Source: Leptodontidium sp. MPI-SDFR-AT-0119 (lineage: Eukaryota; Ascomycota; Leotiomycetes; Helotiales; Leptodontidiaceae). From it: a DNA stretch of 64,000 bases. Every line of letters begins with the position of its first letter. Positions within the stretch are counted from its first letter, which is position 1. A program made the translations under genes and the position numbers. The stretch lies in contig JAHLEZ010000018.1 of NCBI GenBank assembly GCA_020726505.1, positions 682,001 to 746,000 of the forward strand. Reading direction: 5' to 3'. This document shows positions 23,760 through 35,250 of the stretch, piece by piece. A model generated the notes under the pieces. That model saw only the letters and a program-made list of their open reading frames with translations, did no database searches and was not told the DNA's origin.

Positions 23760-26700
23760 TAATTAAGCTCTTTTACTAACGCCCTAGTATCTTATAAGTT
23801 AAATAATACGACAAAAGTCTTAAACTTCTGGCGTGGGAGGTTTTTAGTAAGGCCATTAGCGTATATCTCACTTGTGGGTAAGTATATAACCTCGAAACTA
23901 CCTTTTTAGTACTCTTAGCGTAATTATATATTCTGAATATTAACGTGCCTAAGCTTAGTCGATATGCGCTAATTCTCTCTAATTATAAGCTTAATCGTCT
24001 ATTAGTTATTATAGAAGATATTCTAAGGGCACCCCACATTAAGGTGTATTTCTTTAAAGAGCCTCTATAGTGTTATAACCTCCTTTGTAGTTCGCTCTAC
24101 CCTTAAGAGTTTAGCTTCTATAGTCGAGGTAGTGACTGTGTCTTAGATACTTTTTATAATATAGTACCCCTAAATAAAAGAATAACGAGCCCTTATAAAG
24201 AACGCTTAGTTTCTAAATTATTTACGAAAGAGGTATTAGACGTTATTATAAGCTGCGTTTCGCGCTATTAATAGTTATAAACGATTCTTAAGAAGCGTGT
24301 ACTAAACAAGTAACGTATTATCTAATCGACAGCCTATAAGTGCTTTTAGCTCGGGTTCGTCAAGAATTACGACAGCTATAAAGTTATAAAAGCTACGTCT
24401 AGTTTAATTATAATAGCCGTGTATAAGACGAATCCGACCTTTTCTTAGTACTCCTTGATTTATGCCTTCGTCGCTTTGCCCGAGTTTTTGACTAAGTCGT
24501 AGTACAGCAGAGGGGTACTTAAGTAGTTGCCATCTACTAAGCTGAATTTCCGGGCCACCTTCTTTATATACGTGTCGTAAACTAACGTGACTGTTTTCGC
24601 ATGTCTGTCTCGTATAATTCGCACCCTTAGAAACTACTCTACGTTACTTATTATAATTAGCTCGTAGGCTTTATTAAGGCCATTAGTAATTTTAGCCGCT
24701 ATAGTGAGGTTTAACTTATAGTATAGCACTTATATATCGTCTACGTAAAAGGCTATAAACACTGTGCGCTTATTATTTGTAAATATATAAGGCTCTTTTA
24801 TAAGTAGCTCTAAACTAAGGCTTTTAAGTGTAGCTAAGAAGTCGCTATACTATAGGGCTAAGGAGTCGCGTAGGCTATATAGGGCTCTGTCGATCTCTAC
24901 AACTATGCCGGGCTACTTGAAACCGTTAAGAAGGTAATAATAAACGGGTGCACTTCGTTTGTCTCGTTTTATATTAACAAAAGCGTTTATAACGTCGTAC
25001 TATTTAACTTCTAGGTTAAATTAGGCTACTAAGGCCATCGTAACACGAAAAGACCTCGCTGTTAGTGTAAAGGCGTACGTGGAGAATATAGTAGTATCCT
25101 CTTATAAGTCACCCTTAATAACGATACACGATTTAGTACGTATAAGCTATTTAGTTAAGTTAACTTTGTAAGTAAACACCTATTTCGATAGTATAAGCGT
25201 CGTTTTAGCGTCTGCCCTAGGCATAATATACTAGTATTTCTTAGCCTAGAGGTTCTCTATTTCTTTGCGTGTGTCCTCTCGGAATTGTTTTCCTCACGGG
25301 TATTAGTCTAAGTTTTACTAGTACTTTAGTGCTGTCGGAAGCTTTATCTAATATAGTTATATTATTTTAGAGCTTATAATTTCTTGTGCTCTAATCGTTT
25401 CGCCACTAACTATAGCTATAAAGATAATATATATAATTTTATAGTCTTTATTATCTTCTTACGTTACGTTTTTATTCTAGAACGTCATAATAAAGGATGT
25501 AATTTACGTATAATTCTTGTCTTTTTAGTTTATAAACTTGGCGCTTAAGAGCTTCTTTGTCGTGAAGGAATATACTCCCGGCTTAATCTTTAATCGTTTA
25601 TTTAATTATATTATCTCTTTAGCTCGCCTTCTTCGCTAAGCTCGAGTGACAAGGTGCAGTTGACTTTAGTTAAGTGCTTATAACACTTCGTTTAAGGTCT
25701 CTTGAGACATAGTTTCTTTTAATAAGGGTTATGTTATTGTTTTTAATAGTGTGTTTTCTAGGAGTAATTGTTATTCTCCCTTTGGCTCGTCGTCGTAATC
25801 CTCCTCGAACGAGGTGTTTTCGTGTTATAATACACTTCTTAAGCCTACATTAGTTACTTTAGTTTAGCGTAATAGTTGATTTTAGTTGTCTTGTGCTTTA
25901 CTTTAAATTATAACTTGAGGTATTAATTTGCACGTACCCTTAATTTAGCGTGGTAGTTTCGCACTTAAGGCACTCCTCTTAGGCTCAATATATTCGTTTC
26001 GTTATGTCTGGCTTTGAGTCTGTCTTAGTGTACTTAGGCTTTTTATTATTACTAAAATTACTGTGTCGTCTTTATTAAGCTCTATGTCGTTCTCTAACGT
26101 GTTAATTCGTGAATTTAATAGTACTATCTTATTTTAGTACTCTCGTGGAATAGGCAGTCCCGCCTTAGTAATTACGTGTAGGACTACCTTCGTAAAAACT
26201 TCGTCGACTTTTATTAAGTTAAATAGTAGCCTATTTAATTTAGTACTATTTTTCGCCTTTGTATACTCGTCCCTTAAGTGTTTAATGGCTAACTTGGCGT
26301 CTTAAGCGGCCTTAGGCTCTATAAGTATATTAACAACTTATTTAAGTATTAGCAGTAATTAGCCGACTACTGCCTACTTACTATAGAACTATGCCTTATT
26401 AAAAATAACGTTTCGGGTATATATTACACGCTTTAGTAAGGATATCTAGATCTTATATATATTAGTTACATAGTAACTAACTAAGTAACTGACGTGCCCC
26501 CTTAGGTTAACCTTAAAGCCTCTCTTGTCACAGAGAGCTTATTAGTCTTTAATTATCGCGTAGGCTTTAGCGCTATACGCAAAAATGTTGCTCTAGTTAA
26601 GTCTCAAATCGACTAATAACCTCTTTATTATATGTAAATCGTACCACCGAAAATACTACTTAAACTATGCCTCTAGTACTTCGTTTAGTGATCGTATAGC

Positions 26701-29361
26701 TCTCTTGGCTAGTAGCGACATATTATAAAGGTATGTAATTATTAAAACAGCCTCCGGCTACAGCTTAGATAGTAAATTAGCGCCTATTATCATTTTTAAG
26801 GCCTTAGTAATTAGCTCCCTACTAGCTCTTTTTACACCTCCATTTGGCTTATACGTGTAAACAGGAGTAAGCTCTAGGTCGATGCCATTGTTTAACGCTC
26901 ATTAGTCGTACTAGGTCTAGTATCTTGTGTTAATTACAGACGTGTCGTTGTCGGACCTGACTTTATATATAGCTAGACTGTATTAGCGTCTAGTCTATGC
27001 CTTAAATGCTTTAAGCACTCTTATAATTGACTTGTTAGCTTTACTTGTGAGTGTAAATACGAAAAGCTTTTTACTATATTCGTCCTTAATTAATAATAGC
27101 TAGTATGTGCTATTGTAGCCTACAGGGTAGTTAAACAAGTCCTATGTGACTCTAAAGAAAGGTCTCGGGGACTTATTGTCTAACTCTTTACGCGATAGTC
27201 GTTAATTTGAGTGTGTCGTAGTATAGCTTTCGCATTATATACTAGTGATTCTATTAATTTAGACATTACGGGCATGTTTCATAAGAGCTTCTAGGGCCAT
27301 TTTGCCGAGGTGACTAACCCGTAAGTGCCATATCTGTGCTGTGTCGCTCCGGGGTCGTAAGAACTAGCGAGATAATTAAAAGGTATACTTTTTAAGAGGG
27401 TATAGTCGTCTATTAATTGTCGGGTATATTATTATAACAGGAGATTTACGAGTCTTTATAAATACACGCAGTTGTAGAGAGCGCGAGTAGTTATTAACTA
27501 GCTTGTATTTAAATACTATAAGGTTCCACTTGCGCTATAAGTTTCTCACTATATAGCTCTCTTTAATACTGCCTACGCGTAAAGTCGTGTTAATATTATT
27601 ATATTACACCCTCGACTGTGCGAGGAGGCTCTCTAAGATAATATTAACGTTAAACCCCTTTACAACTGCCACATTAAATAGTGTTAGGTCCCTTGTGAAC
27701 GGTTTAGTAGGTCTATATATAGCGTTCTCGAAGACACGTGTACCCCTACTAATAATAGGCAGGCTTGAAGTGCCCGCGTTAACCGATTCTCCTGTAGTGT
27801 GTTTAAAGCTACTAGGGACTAGTTTATTAATACTATTAACTAAGTAAGTCGCGCCGTAGTTGTCGACTAGAGTACTATCTAATAAAGGGTGACGTTAGAA
27901 CTCTATAGTATTATATATATTAGCGTTAAAAGTGTCGTCTTAGATTATATTATTAAAGAGGTTTAGGTCAAGTATAGCTGCGTTAATGCTCCCTATTCCT
28001 TTTTACGTAGCTTTGCCTTTGTCTTTGTTTCCTATAAGTGTAGCGGTATCGGCTGTTTTAGCGTTAATAGTAAGTTTAGAGGTGCTAGTACTATTGGCTC
28101 TAGTGATTTTAGCTACTATAACGTACTTCTAACCTTCTTTAGTTATGGCGGCCTTAAGCTCCCTAAAGTCTATAGTCTCCAACTTCTTACGGGTTATTAT
28201 TACCTTGTTAGCGTTTGGCATATACTTTATACCTTCGGTAGTCGTTCCGTTAACTATATAACGTAGTCTCTAACACTTAAGCGGCTTAAAGAAGTACTTA
28301 TTATTTATGCCGTATAAGCATAAGTTACCTTGGCCGCGAGAGCGAGATTTACTAGAGCTTGCGCTTAACGTACTATCGTCTATTCCTTTAAGGGTTGAGT
28401 ATTAACTACTATCCCCTCCTTAACGCCTAGGCTTCCTAAACATAATATACTCTTAGTTTATACTAGGGAGCACTTAAATATAGTCGTTAAGAGTAAAACT
28501 ATATTCTTTTCTAAGTTAGTCGTCGCGTATAATTGTGTTAAGGATAAGATTTGCCTAATTAGGGTATATGTGAGCTCTTACTATACGTAGCCACTTTTTT
28601 AGAGCTACAGTGCCCTTAACTTTAAGTATATTATACGCTTTGGCATTCCTATAAGCCTTTAAGAAGTCCTTTATTTACTAGTTAACGTTGACTTTTCCTT
28701 TATGTGCTTCCCTTAAAACCTTCTCGTATTTCGTGACTATCGTGGTAAGGATTAACGATTCTAATAGTACTATGTCGCGCTAAAGTGTACTAATTAACGT
28801 TTGTAAGCTTAAGTCGCTCTTGCCGGCTAGTTTCCTAATCGTAGAGTCCAAAAGCGAATCGTTTACTGTTTTGGAGAGCCAGTTATATAAAGCCATGTAC
28901 TTGTTGTTTTAGCTCGTCTATTTAATAAGCGTGTACTAGTACTCCCTAGCTTGTGCTACGTAAATCTACTGCACCTTTATAATTATCGGGTATAGAGGTA
29001 GACTAGCTTCTTCTAGACTTGTCCCTCCTATTAGGACATTTGTTGATATAGCTGGGGTAGGTGTAGCCCACGCGTTATTAGACGACTTAAGCGTTAAAGA
29101 CGGTTGTAGGTTTGCTACTTTCTAAGTTATAACATTAGCGTAATACTAGCTTAATTAAGTCTTTGTAACCTCTTGCGTAGTGCTTTTAAGCGTTGGAGCC
29201 TTAAGTCAGTGGTTTAAGATATAGCCTGTCGCAGGAGCGCTGGGGTCTATTATATTTAGTGCACTTATAAAGCTAGTATAGAATGTCAAGCGCAAGTACT
29301 ATGTCGCCTAATCCTTTCGCGCCTTTAAATTGCAGTTCGTAAGTAGCTTAGGAAGTGACAT
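23760..29361 (-). pseudogene. Copia-3 gag-pol polyprotein (RIP-degraded)
   Basis: The gag ATG is at 29361 (MSLPKLLTNCNLKARKD). Integrase follows in about 26,000-27,800. RT has an intact FYVDDI box at about 24,734-24,752 and downstream FLRVRIIRDR and DTYIKKVARKFS segments. RNase H extends to about 23,760. Stops (TAA/TAG for CAA/CAG/TGG) are scattered but less dense than in Copia-1. This is the best-preserved Copia polyprotein in the window. Confidence 0.75.
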
Positions 29362-29548
29362 TATCGGTTTCGGGTATATATATAATAATTTCGAAGAGGT
29401 TTTGATGATTTGAGGGTTATTAACGGGCTTTTAAGTACTACTAATACGTGTGTAAGGCAGTAGTAAGAAAGCCTTTGTATGCCTTTGTGGAGCCACGTCG
29501 GCGCGTGTATGCGACTAAGAAGCTTTAATAGCTTACGGGGCTTATAAC

Positions 29549-29745
29549 TGTCGTGTAAGAGCACGCCTAGAGGCTCCACAGAGGCGAAATTAATATATTA
29601 TTAAGGTATGCGCAGTACTATAATTAATTGTTGTCTTCTCTACGTATAATCTATTTAAGCTCCCTGAATATAGAGGTCGCGGGCGCTTTGGCCATGGTGC
29701 CTTTGATTGGGCTCGCTTAGCCGGCCTACTATAACCTGCACGACA
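29549..29745 (-). repeat. Copia-3 right LTR (5' LTR)
   Basis: 197 bases with the same ends as 22250-22446. It is followed by TSD TTTAC at 29746-29750. Confidence 0.9.
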
Positions 29746-29750
29746 TTTAC

Positions 29751-32700
29751 TTATATACGCGGGGGCTTTATTTACTACTTAAGTAGGGGCTTCTTTTACT
29801 ATAGTAAGGGGAATATATACTAGAATTACTACTTGTAAATAAGTACGATTCTTTAGTATAGTAGTTACGAGTATACTCGCGTTTTCTTTAGGCGGAAGTA
29901 TACTCGCATAAGGTAATTCATTTGCGATTAAGTTCGTAGGAGGCATTTGAGAAATACTAGAACTCTGAACTAGAGGTAGTATGTTCTCTAAAGACTAAAG
30001 TCTAAGATTTCTTTGAGCTTATAGTAAGTTTACTTTTTCTATTACCCCCGAGTTTAAGAGGCTAAGAGTATTACTCGGCTTTTCGAGAGCTCTGGTTTTT
30101 ATTAAGTTTATATTAAATAGTCTAATTTCCTCGAGGATTAAATTAACGTCTTAAATCTCGTTTTCTTTAATAGCTTCTATTACGTCTTTAGCTTTAGAAA
30201 CGAGCTGGCCGGCTTGTTTTTCGTACTTGGCTAAGTCAAAGAAGACGTTCTCGTCGAAGGTTATATTTTGTGAGATAATAACTTAGTGTAAAATTAGTAC
30301 TTAGATCTTATATATATTACTAGTAACGTAACTAATAAGATAACTAATATAAGCTCTAGGGAATACCTTAAATACTTGTTTATTACTTCTTACTTCTTAA
30401 TCTTTGATTAGAAGGTAAGCTCGCGATTTGTAGGCGTATATCTTATTTTAGTCTGGCCGAAGGTCTATAATTAATTTCTTAATTATAATTAAGTCGTAGA
30501 AGCGGAAATAACCGCGAAACTAAGTATTAAGGGTCTCGTTAGGCGATTTTTAGCCTCGACTCTCTAGCGGGCTTATATTATATAAAAACGCTGCCGCTTA
30601 AGTAACTTCTGGCTAAAGAGCTTCTAGGAGGCCTATAGTTACTTGTATTATAATTGACTTTTCAATGATTTCCTTTCTAGCGCGCTCTAAGAGACTATTT
30701 AGTTCGTAAGTATAAGTCGGACTTAGCTTAATTTGAATGCCTTATTATTAAGTCCACTTTTAGTATCTCGATATACCTTAATAAGGGATTACTACTTTCT
30801 TATTATTATACTTTAAAATATAAATATAAAGGCTATACTTTTATTTAATCTAATTATTAATAAATTATAGGATTTCTAATATTACCGTTAATAATTTGTT
30901 TAGAATCGGGAAAATAAGGATTTTTCCACTATACTTGTCTTTAATAACGAGTAATTAATTAGAGCCGTCGTAATTAAGGTCGTAGTCGAAAAGGTCTTAC
31001 ACAAGTTTCTAAAATAGTCGTAGAGATGCGTTCTCTGAGGGCCTTCGAGAATTAACATTTGTAGCTCGAGCTATAGAGTAGTACTCGCATTTAGCTTTAC
31101 TTGTTCCCTTGATTTTAACGTTTTTAGTATTCTTTATTAGTATACGAAGAGCCTTGGGGCTAAGGTGCCCTGCTTTCGTATATTATACTTCTTTTAAATC
31201 TGTGCGTGGCTTAAGGTAATCTCTTAATCTCTTAAAGGGTCTCGGTGTGCGCGTAAGGGTAGGATATAATAATATACTAATATTACTTAATAAAATAAAG
31301 TAGTTTAAAGTGTTCTTATATTTAAAGAAAACTAATTAATACTTCTGAACTAAAGTGCGTATAATACTATTATTAGTGGGCTCCTTAAGACGTAAAGTTA
31401 CGTTAAAACTATTAATCTATAAGCCTACGTTTAAGAGCCTTACTTCTAAGATAATATTAATATAAAAACCTTTAATAATTATTATATTAGTGAGCTTTAA
31501 ATCGATTATACCTCTTAGAGTAATAAGCGCGTTCTTTAAAAGACGACGACTTCTACTAATAATAAGTAAGCTAAATGTATTAGCTTTTACTATATCTTTA
31601 TAACTTAAAGGAATAAAGGAGCTTAAGACTAATAAAGACTTATCGTTGATTATATATATAACGCCGTAATTATCGAAAAGAGTACTTTAGTAGAGCGGAT
31701 GTCGACTGTTACTAAGCGCGAATATACTAAGAGTTTAAAAAGCCGAAGGGTTTATAATAACGTATGTAATCTTTAAAATAAGTCTATTAAAAGTTTTAGG
31801 GATCTTAGCTCTTACTTTACTCCGGTTTGTTTACTTCTTTTCGAATAAGCTCGGCTTAATTAGGAGTTACTCGGTGCTTTCTAGTAATTTAATTATAAAG
31901 TGCGGCCTTAAAACAGTTATAGGTAGTCGGTTTCTAATAGTATTTAGGATTTAGATCTAAGAAAGCGATTATATAAGGGCACTTATAATACTCCTTATCC
32001 CGTTTACTATTAAGGGTTACAAAAATGCCGTTTCTAAGGTAAAGGCCGTGTTTTTTAGTAAACTTTACGTCTTTTATAACTCGCTGAAACTATAATCCGT
32101 AGTATAATAAGGAGTGTTTTAGTTCCCTGACTTTCGTCTAGCTTTTAAGCACTTAATCCTTTATAATAAGCTCGTCTTTGCGGTTCTTAGCGAAAATAAG
32201 GTCTTATTTGACTCTGACGGCGTTTAGGAACTTTTTTATAGTTAAGGGTCTTAAAACGAGCTTAAAATCGGCTAATTTGTACTCGTAGTAAGACAGGAAC
32301 TAGTTTCGGCACTAAGTTGTAATATTAATACGACCGTCGTAGGCTTATTATATCAAGTGAGAATAAGTCAATTCGATGTCGCGTAAGTTAGTGGCCTTAG
32401 AGGGCGCGCAGTGTTGGCGAAGCTCTCGTACGATCTTCTGAATAATGTAAGTATACTCGTTAACCTAAGTTAAGGAAATGATCTCGAAGAGTGAGGGGTT
32501 AATATAGTTAATAACTTAAGTGTAGAGTTAATTGTATTTAGTAACTACGTTACTCTAGTCGCTCTTTTCGACAATAAAGACCTTAAAGGCTTTATAGTAT
32601 TTAGATTCGACTGCGGAAAAGAGTATTATTAGTGCGCCGTCTAATCGTTTTACATTTTTCTTTTAAAGAAACTCAGTCTCTGTATTAAAAACTAGTGGAT

Positions 32701-32880
32701 TTGTTATAAGAGACGGAACATCGGGTCTATTAGGGTCGACGAGCGGCTAAAGGCCTCTATTATGCGCTTGAGCTTAAAATTCGGTGTTGAATTTAGTCTA
32801 GCTCTTCTAGTCCTTAATGCGGTCGCTCCTGGAGTCGGCTATAATTAATTTCCTAAAAATGAAGCGTAAGTAAAGACGTG
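29751..32880 (-). pseudogene. Copia-2 gag, protease and integrase region
   Basis: This is the continuation of Copia-2 right of Copia-3. On minus, gag begins near 32,870, and a segment read as LKLKRIIEAFSRSSTLIDPM lies at about 32,715-32,775. A zinc knuckle, protease and integrase should follow to the left down to 29,751. Many frames are closed by stops, so the domain borders were not fixed. The leader 32,880-32,973 ends in GTTAAGAGCTATAT on minus beside the LTR. This is a different primer-site word from that of Copia-1 and Copia-3. Confidence 0.5.
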
Positions 32881-33087
32881 CGGTGATCGTTAAAGAGAGT
32901 AAAAAAAAAGAGATAAAGTAGTATTCTACTAAGTATAAATTGTTAGGGCTCTAAGAGTTATATAGCTCTTAACTATCACGTAAAATACTTAAGGGGTAAA
33001 GAAGTGAGAATTAGTAAAGTAGTAGGGAGTAAAAGATTAATTGAGAAGTGCTTTGCCCTCTCGTTAAGAGGGGGAAAGCTGGCTATA

Positions 33088-35141
33088 TCCCCTAAGCTGC
33101 CGTTAATACACTTTTCCAAGGTGCAGCGCTGAAGCGGGGCGCTAAGGTTGCCTACGTTACGGGCCGTGCGCCAGCGGGCCTAGATCAATAAACAACATCA
33201 ACAACCCCTCTTTACTACTAGAAAAAACCTATTTTTAATACAAACACAATGCCTGAGACTGCGTTTCTAGACCTTACTAATTTAGGTACCTTGCGACCAC
33301 TTGTAGAGCCTTTACATATAAGAGGGGCTCAATTTAAGCTAATAGAAATCGATGATTTTGACTTTGAAATTCACTTGCCAAAGGACTGCTCTCTAGATAA
33401 TCCTATTACCCTTTTCATTTAGTATTATAATAAAGACATAATTGACGCAATCGTTTTGGCTACAAACTCTTACTAGCCGGCTTTACAGCCTCATGAGTTA
33501 AAGCCGTACTCTCGTGTAAAGGACTAGTATAAGACTTGTCGATCGGAAATCTACCTGTACCTCGCTATGTGTATTTATATGACGGTTTACCCCTTAAATC
33601 AGATCGAGGACTACTGGAATACAAGCCTATTAGCTCCTTTTCACCCTATTTCCAAGGTCCTTGGACGAAATCGATTCCAAGCTTTACGCCGGCGCTTCCG
33701 AGTATGTAATGAAAAGAGTATTTATTTATTTTAAAGAGTAATTCCTCTACTTATTTTAAGTATATAATACTAATATCTTAATAGACGGAACCTCTAAATA
33801 GCTATATTTAAATAGTTAACCTGAAACTGTAGAAACTTAGCCAGGAATTAGTTGTGGACAAAGTTATGGCTCAATATACGGGAAAGTCTAAGGCTATTAC
33901 GACGATTCTAAATAAGCCAACGCCTACCGGAATTAAGATTTGGGTTACTACATAACGTGGCTTCTTTCTCCGGTGGCTTTACTACTAACTAGGGAAGAAA
34001 GGTAGTGCTTTTAGAGTTTTAAAGATTTAAGGACTTAATACGACTCAATCGGTAGTATTAACTCTTCTTGTACAGTTACTAAAGGCCTTATATCACGTTT
34101 ACTTTAATAACCTCTTTACTTTTACTTAATTACTTGAATATTTGAGGTCTTAAGGTTTTGTAGCTACCGGTACGTATAAGACATCTTTAGGTGTCTATGA
34201 AGACATTATAAAGCTCAAGAAAACGCGGGAAAAAGGTGCTAATACGATACTATAGGGGACAACAGTTATTATCCCTACTAAGTCGGAAAACGTATTACAT
34301 ATTGGCTTCTAAGATTTAGCTTTTGCTCTCGCTATGTCAACATTCTAGGATAGTAAAAGTACGGTTTTACGGGTGCGAAAACGACGAAAAGAGACAGCCG
34401 GTAATGTAAAGATCTCTCGGGCTCTATTCAGAAATCAACTTACTAAGGCACTTAATATCCTAGAGCTGTACGACGCCTACAATTACTATATAGGAGCCGT
34501 CGATTTGGGAGATTAACTTCAGGGGTATAATGGAGGCCTCAGACGTATTCGGCGTGGGCTAATTTAAGCTCTCTACTAATATATGTTATTAGTCGTTCTT
34601 TCTAACTATTACTTGATTACTCGATACAGTAGTTATAAGCTAAAAAACGTTTCCCTCCGTTCACAAGACGATTTCCGGTTACAAGTGGTAAACGTATTAA
34701 TTACTATAGGACGCGATATACTAGACTTATAGAAGAGGCGTATTTCATAGCTATTTAGAGTTACGGTAGAGGTTCCGCTTTATTTACATGAGCTTATTAA
34801 AATGATTATAGCACAAAGGAGAGTAGACTACGTTACGTGTAAAGGAGTGAGGTTTAGTGATAGACCTTTATTAAAAAGAGTCGCTTTAGGGAATATTACA
34901 CGTAATCTTAGCCGAACTACTAAAAGAAAGGCTACAATGTATAGGTGTAAGTAATGCGAGGTTGCGCTTTGTAAGAAAACAGATTACTTTGTATTATATT
35001 ATAGAATAGCTTAAATATAAGTAGTAAAAACGATACTTTTAGTGTAGAGTGCAATTTTTAGTGTTCCTCGCTAAATTACAGGGGGCCTTACAGGCTGTCC
35101 ACCCCCCTGTAAAAGTGTGTTTTGAACGGCAGCTTAGGGGA
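33088..35141 (+). mobile_element. piggyBac-type DNA transposon
   Basis: The element is 2,054 bases with perfect 17-base terminal inverted repeats, TCCCCTAAGCTGCCGTT and its complement. It is inserted in the TATATATA stretch of the Copia-2 right LTR, with TATA on both sides. The ends starting with a C run and the single transposase gene suit piggyBac. The TSD would be TATA (or none), not the TTAA used by most piggyBac elements. It retains many CA/TG dinucleotides, so RIP is milder than in its surroundings. Confidence 0.8.
33249..35047 (+). pseudogene. piggyBac-like transposase (DDE_Tnp_1_7 family), broken by stops
   Basis: The ATG at 33249 starts MPETAFLDLTNLGTLRPL. The N-terminal domain shows the family pattern: IIDAIVLATNSY near 33,440, then YLYLAMCIYMTVYPLNQIEDYW near 33,550-33,615, and an SKVLGRNRFQALRRRFRV segment. 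The catalytic region starts ELVVDKVMAQYTGKSK near 33,850, continues with KPTPTGIKIWV and FNNLFTF (family DNFFTS), and has YYIGAVDLGD near 34,490 with the GVD.sD motif. The C-terminus has a Cys-rich RCK*CEVALCKKTDYF segment near 34,940, the family's zinc-finger tail. About a dozen TAG/TAA codons interrupt the frame. Length about 600 codons, normal for the family. Confidence 0.8.
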
Positions 35142-35250
35142 TATATGTAAAGTAAGTAGGTTTAGTTAGTTGTAGGTGTGCAGGAAGCGCACCTGGCCGT
35201 TCAGTGGGCTCGCGTAGCAGGTGCCGCTAGCCATGTACCGTGACAGTAAC

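Larger units (their letters stand above)
22250..29745 (-). mobile_element. Copia-3, full-length Ty1/Copia retrotransposon nested in Copia-2
   Basis: The element is 7.5 kb with two LTRs of exactly 197 bases, TGTCGTGCA...TGCACGACA ends and TSD TTTAC (22245-22249, 29746-29750). Pol is on minus. The primer site GTTATAAGCCCCGTAA lies directly inside the right LTR (minus strand) and the polypurine tract GCGAGGGGGTG directly inside the left LTR. The two LTRs differ at roughly a dozen positions, almost all transitions. It appears less decayed than its host, in line with being a younger insertion. Confidence 0.88.
18595..35245 (-). mobile_element. Copia-2, hosting Copia-3 and a piggyBac element
   Basis: This Copia element on minus has 218-base LTRs (18595-18812; 32974-33087 plus 35142-35245) with TATCACG...CGTGACA ends and TSD GTAAC. 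From right to left it has a leader, gag, integrase, RT/RNase H, an opposite-strand ORF and a polypurine tract (AGCTAAGGGGTG on minus, next to 18812). Without the two insertions it is about 7.1 kb. Copia-3 splits it at 22,245 and the piggyBac-type element splits its right LTR. Confidence 0.8.
32974..35245 (-). repeat. Copia-2 right LTR (5' LTR), split by piggyBac-like element
   Basis: The LTR halves are 32974-33087 and 35142-35245. The second ends CCGTGACA before the TSD GTAAC. Rejoined length is 218, equal to the left LTR. Confidence 0.85.

Noticed and set aside
29361..29579. 72-codon ORF on minus
   Set aside because: It runs across the primer site and into the Copia-3 LTR, upstream of the gag ATG in leader sequence.
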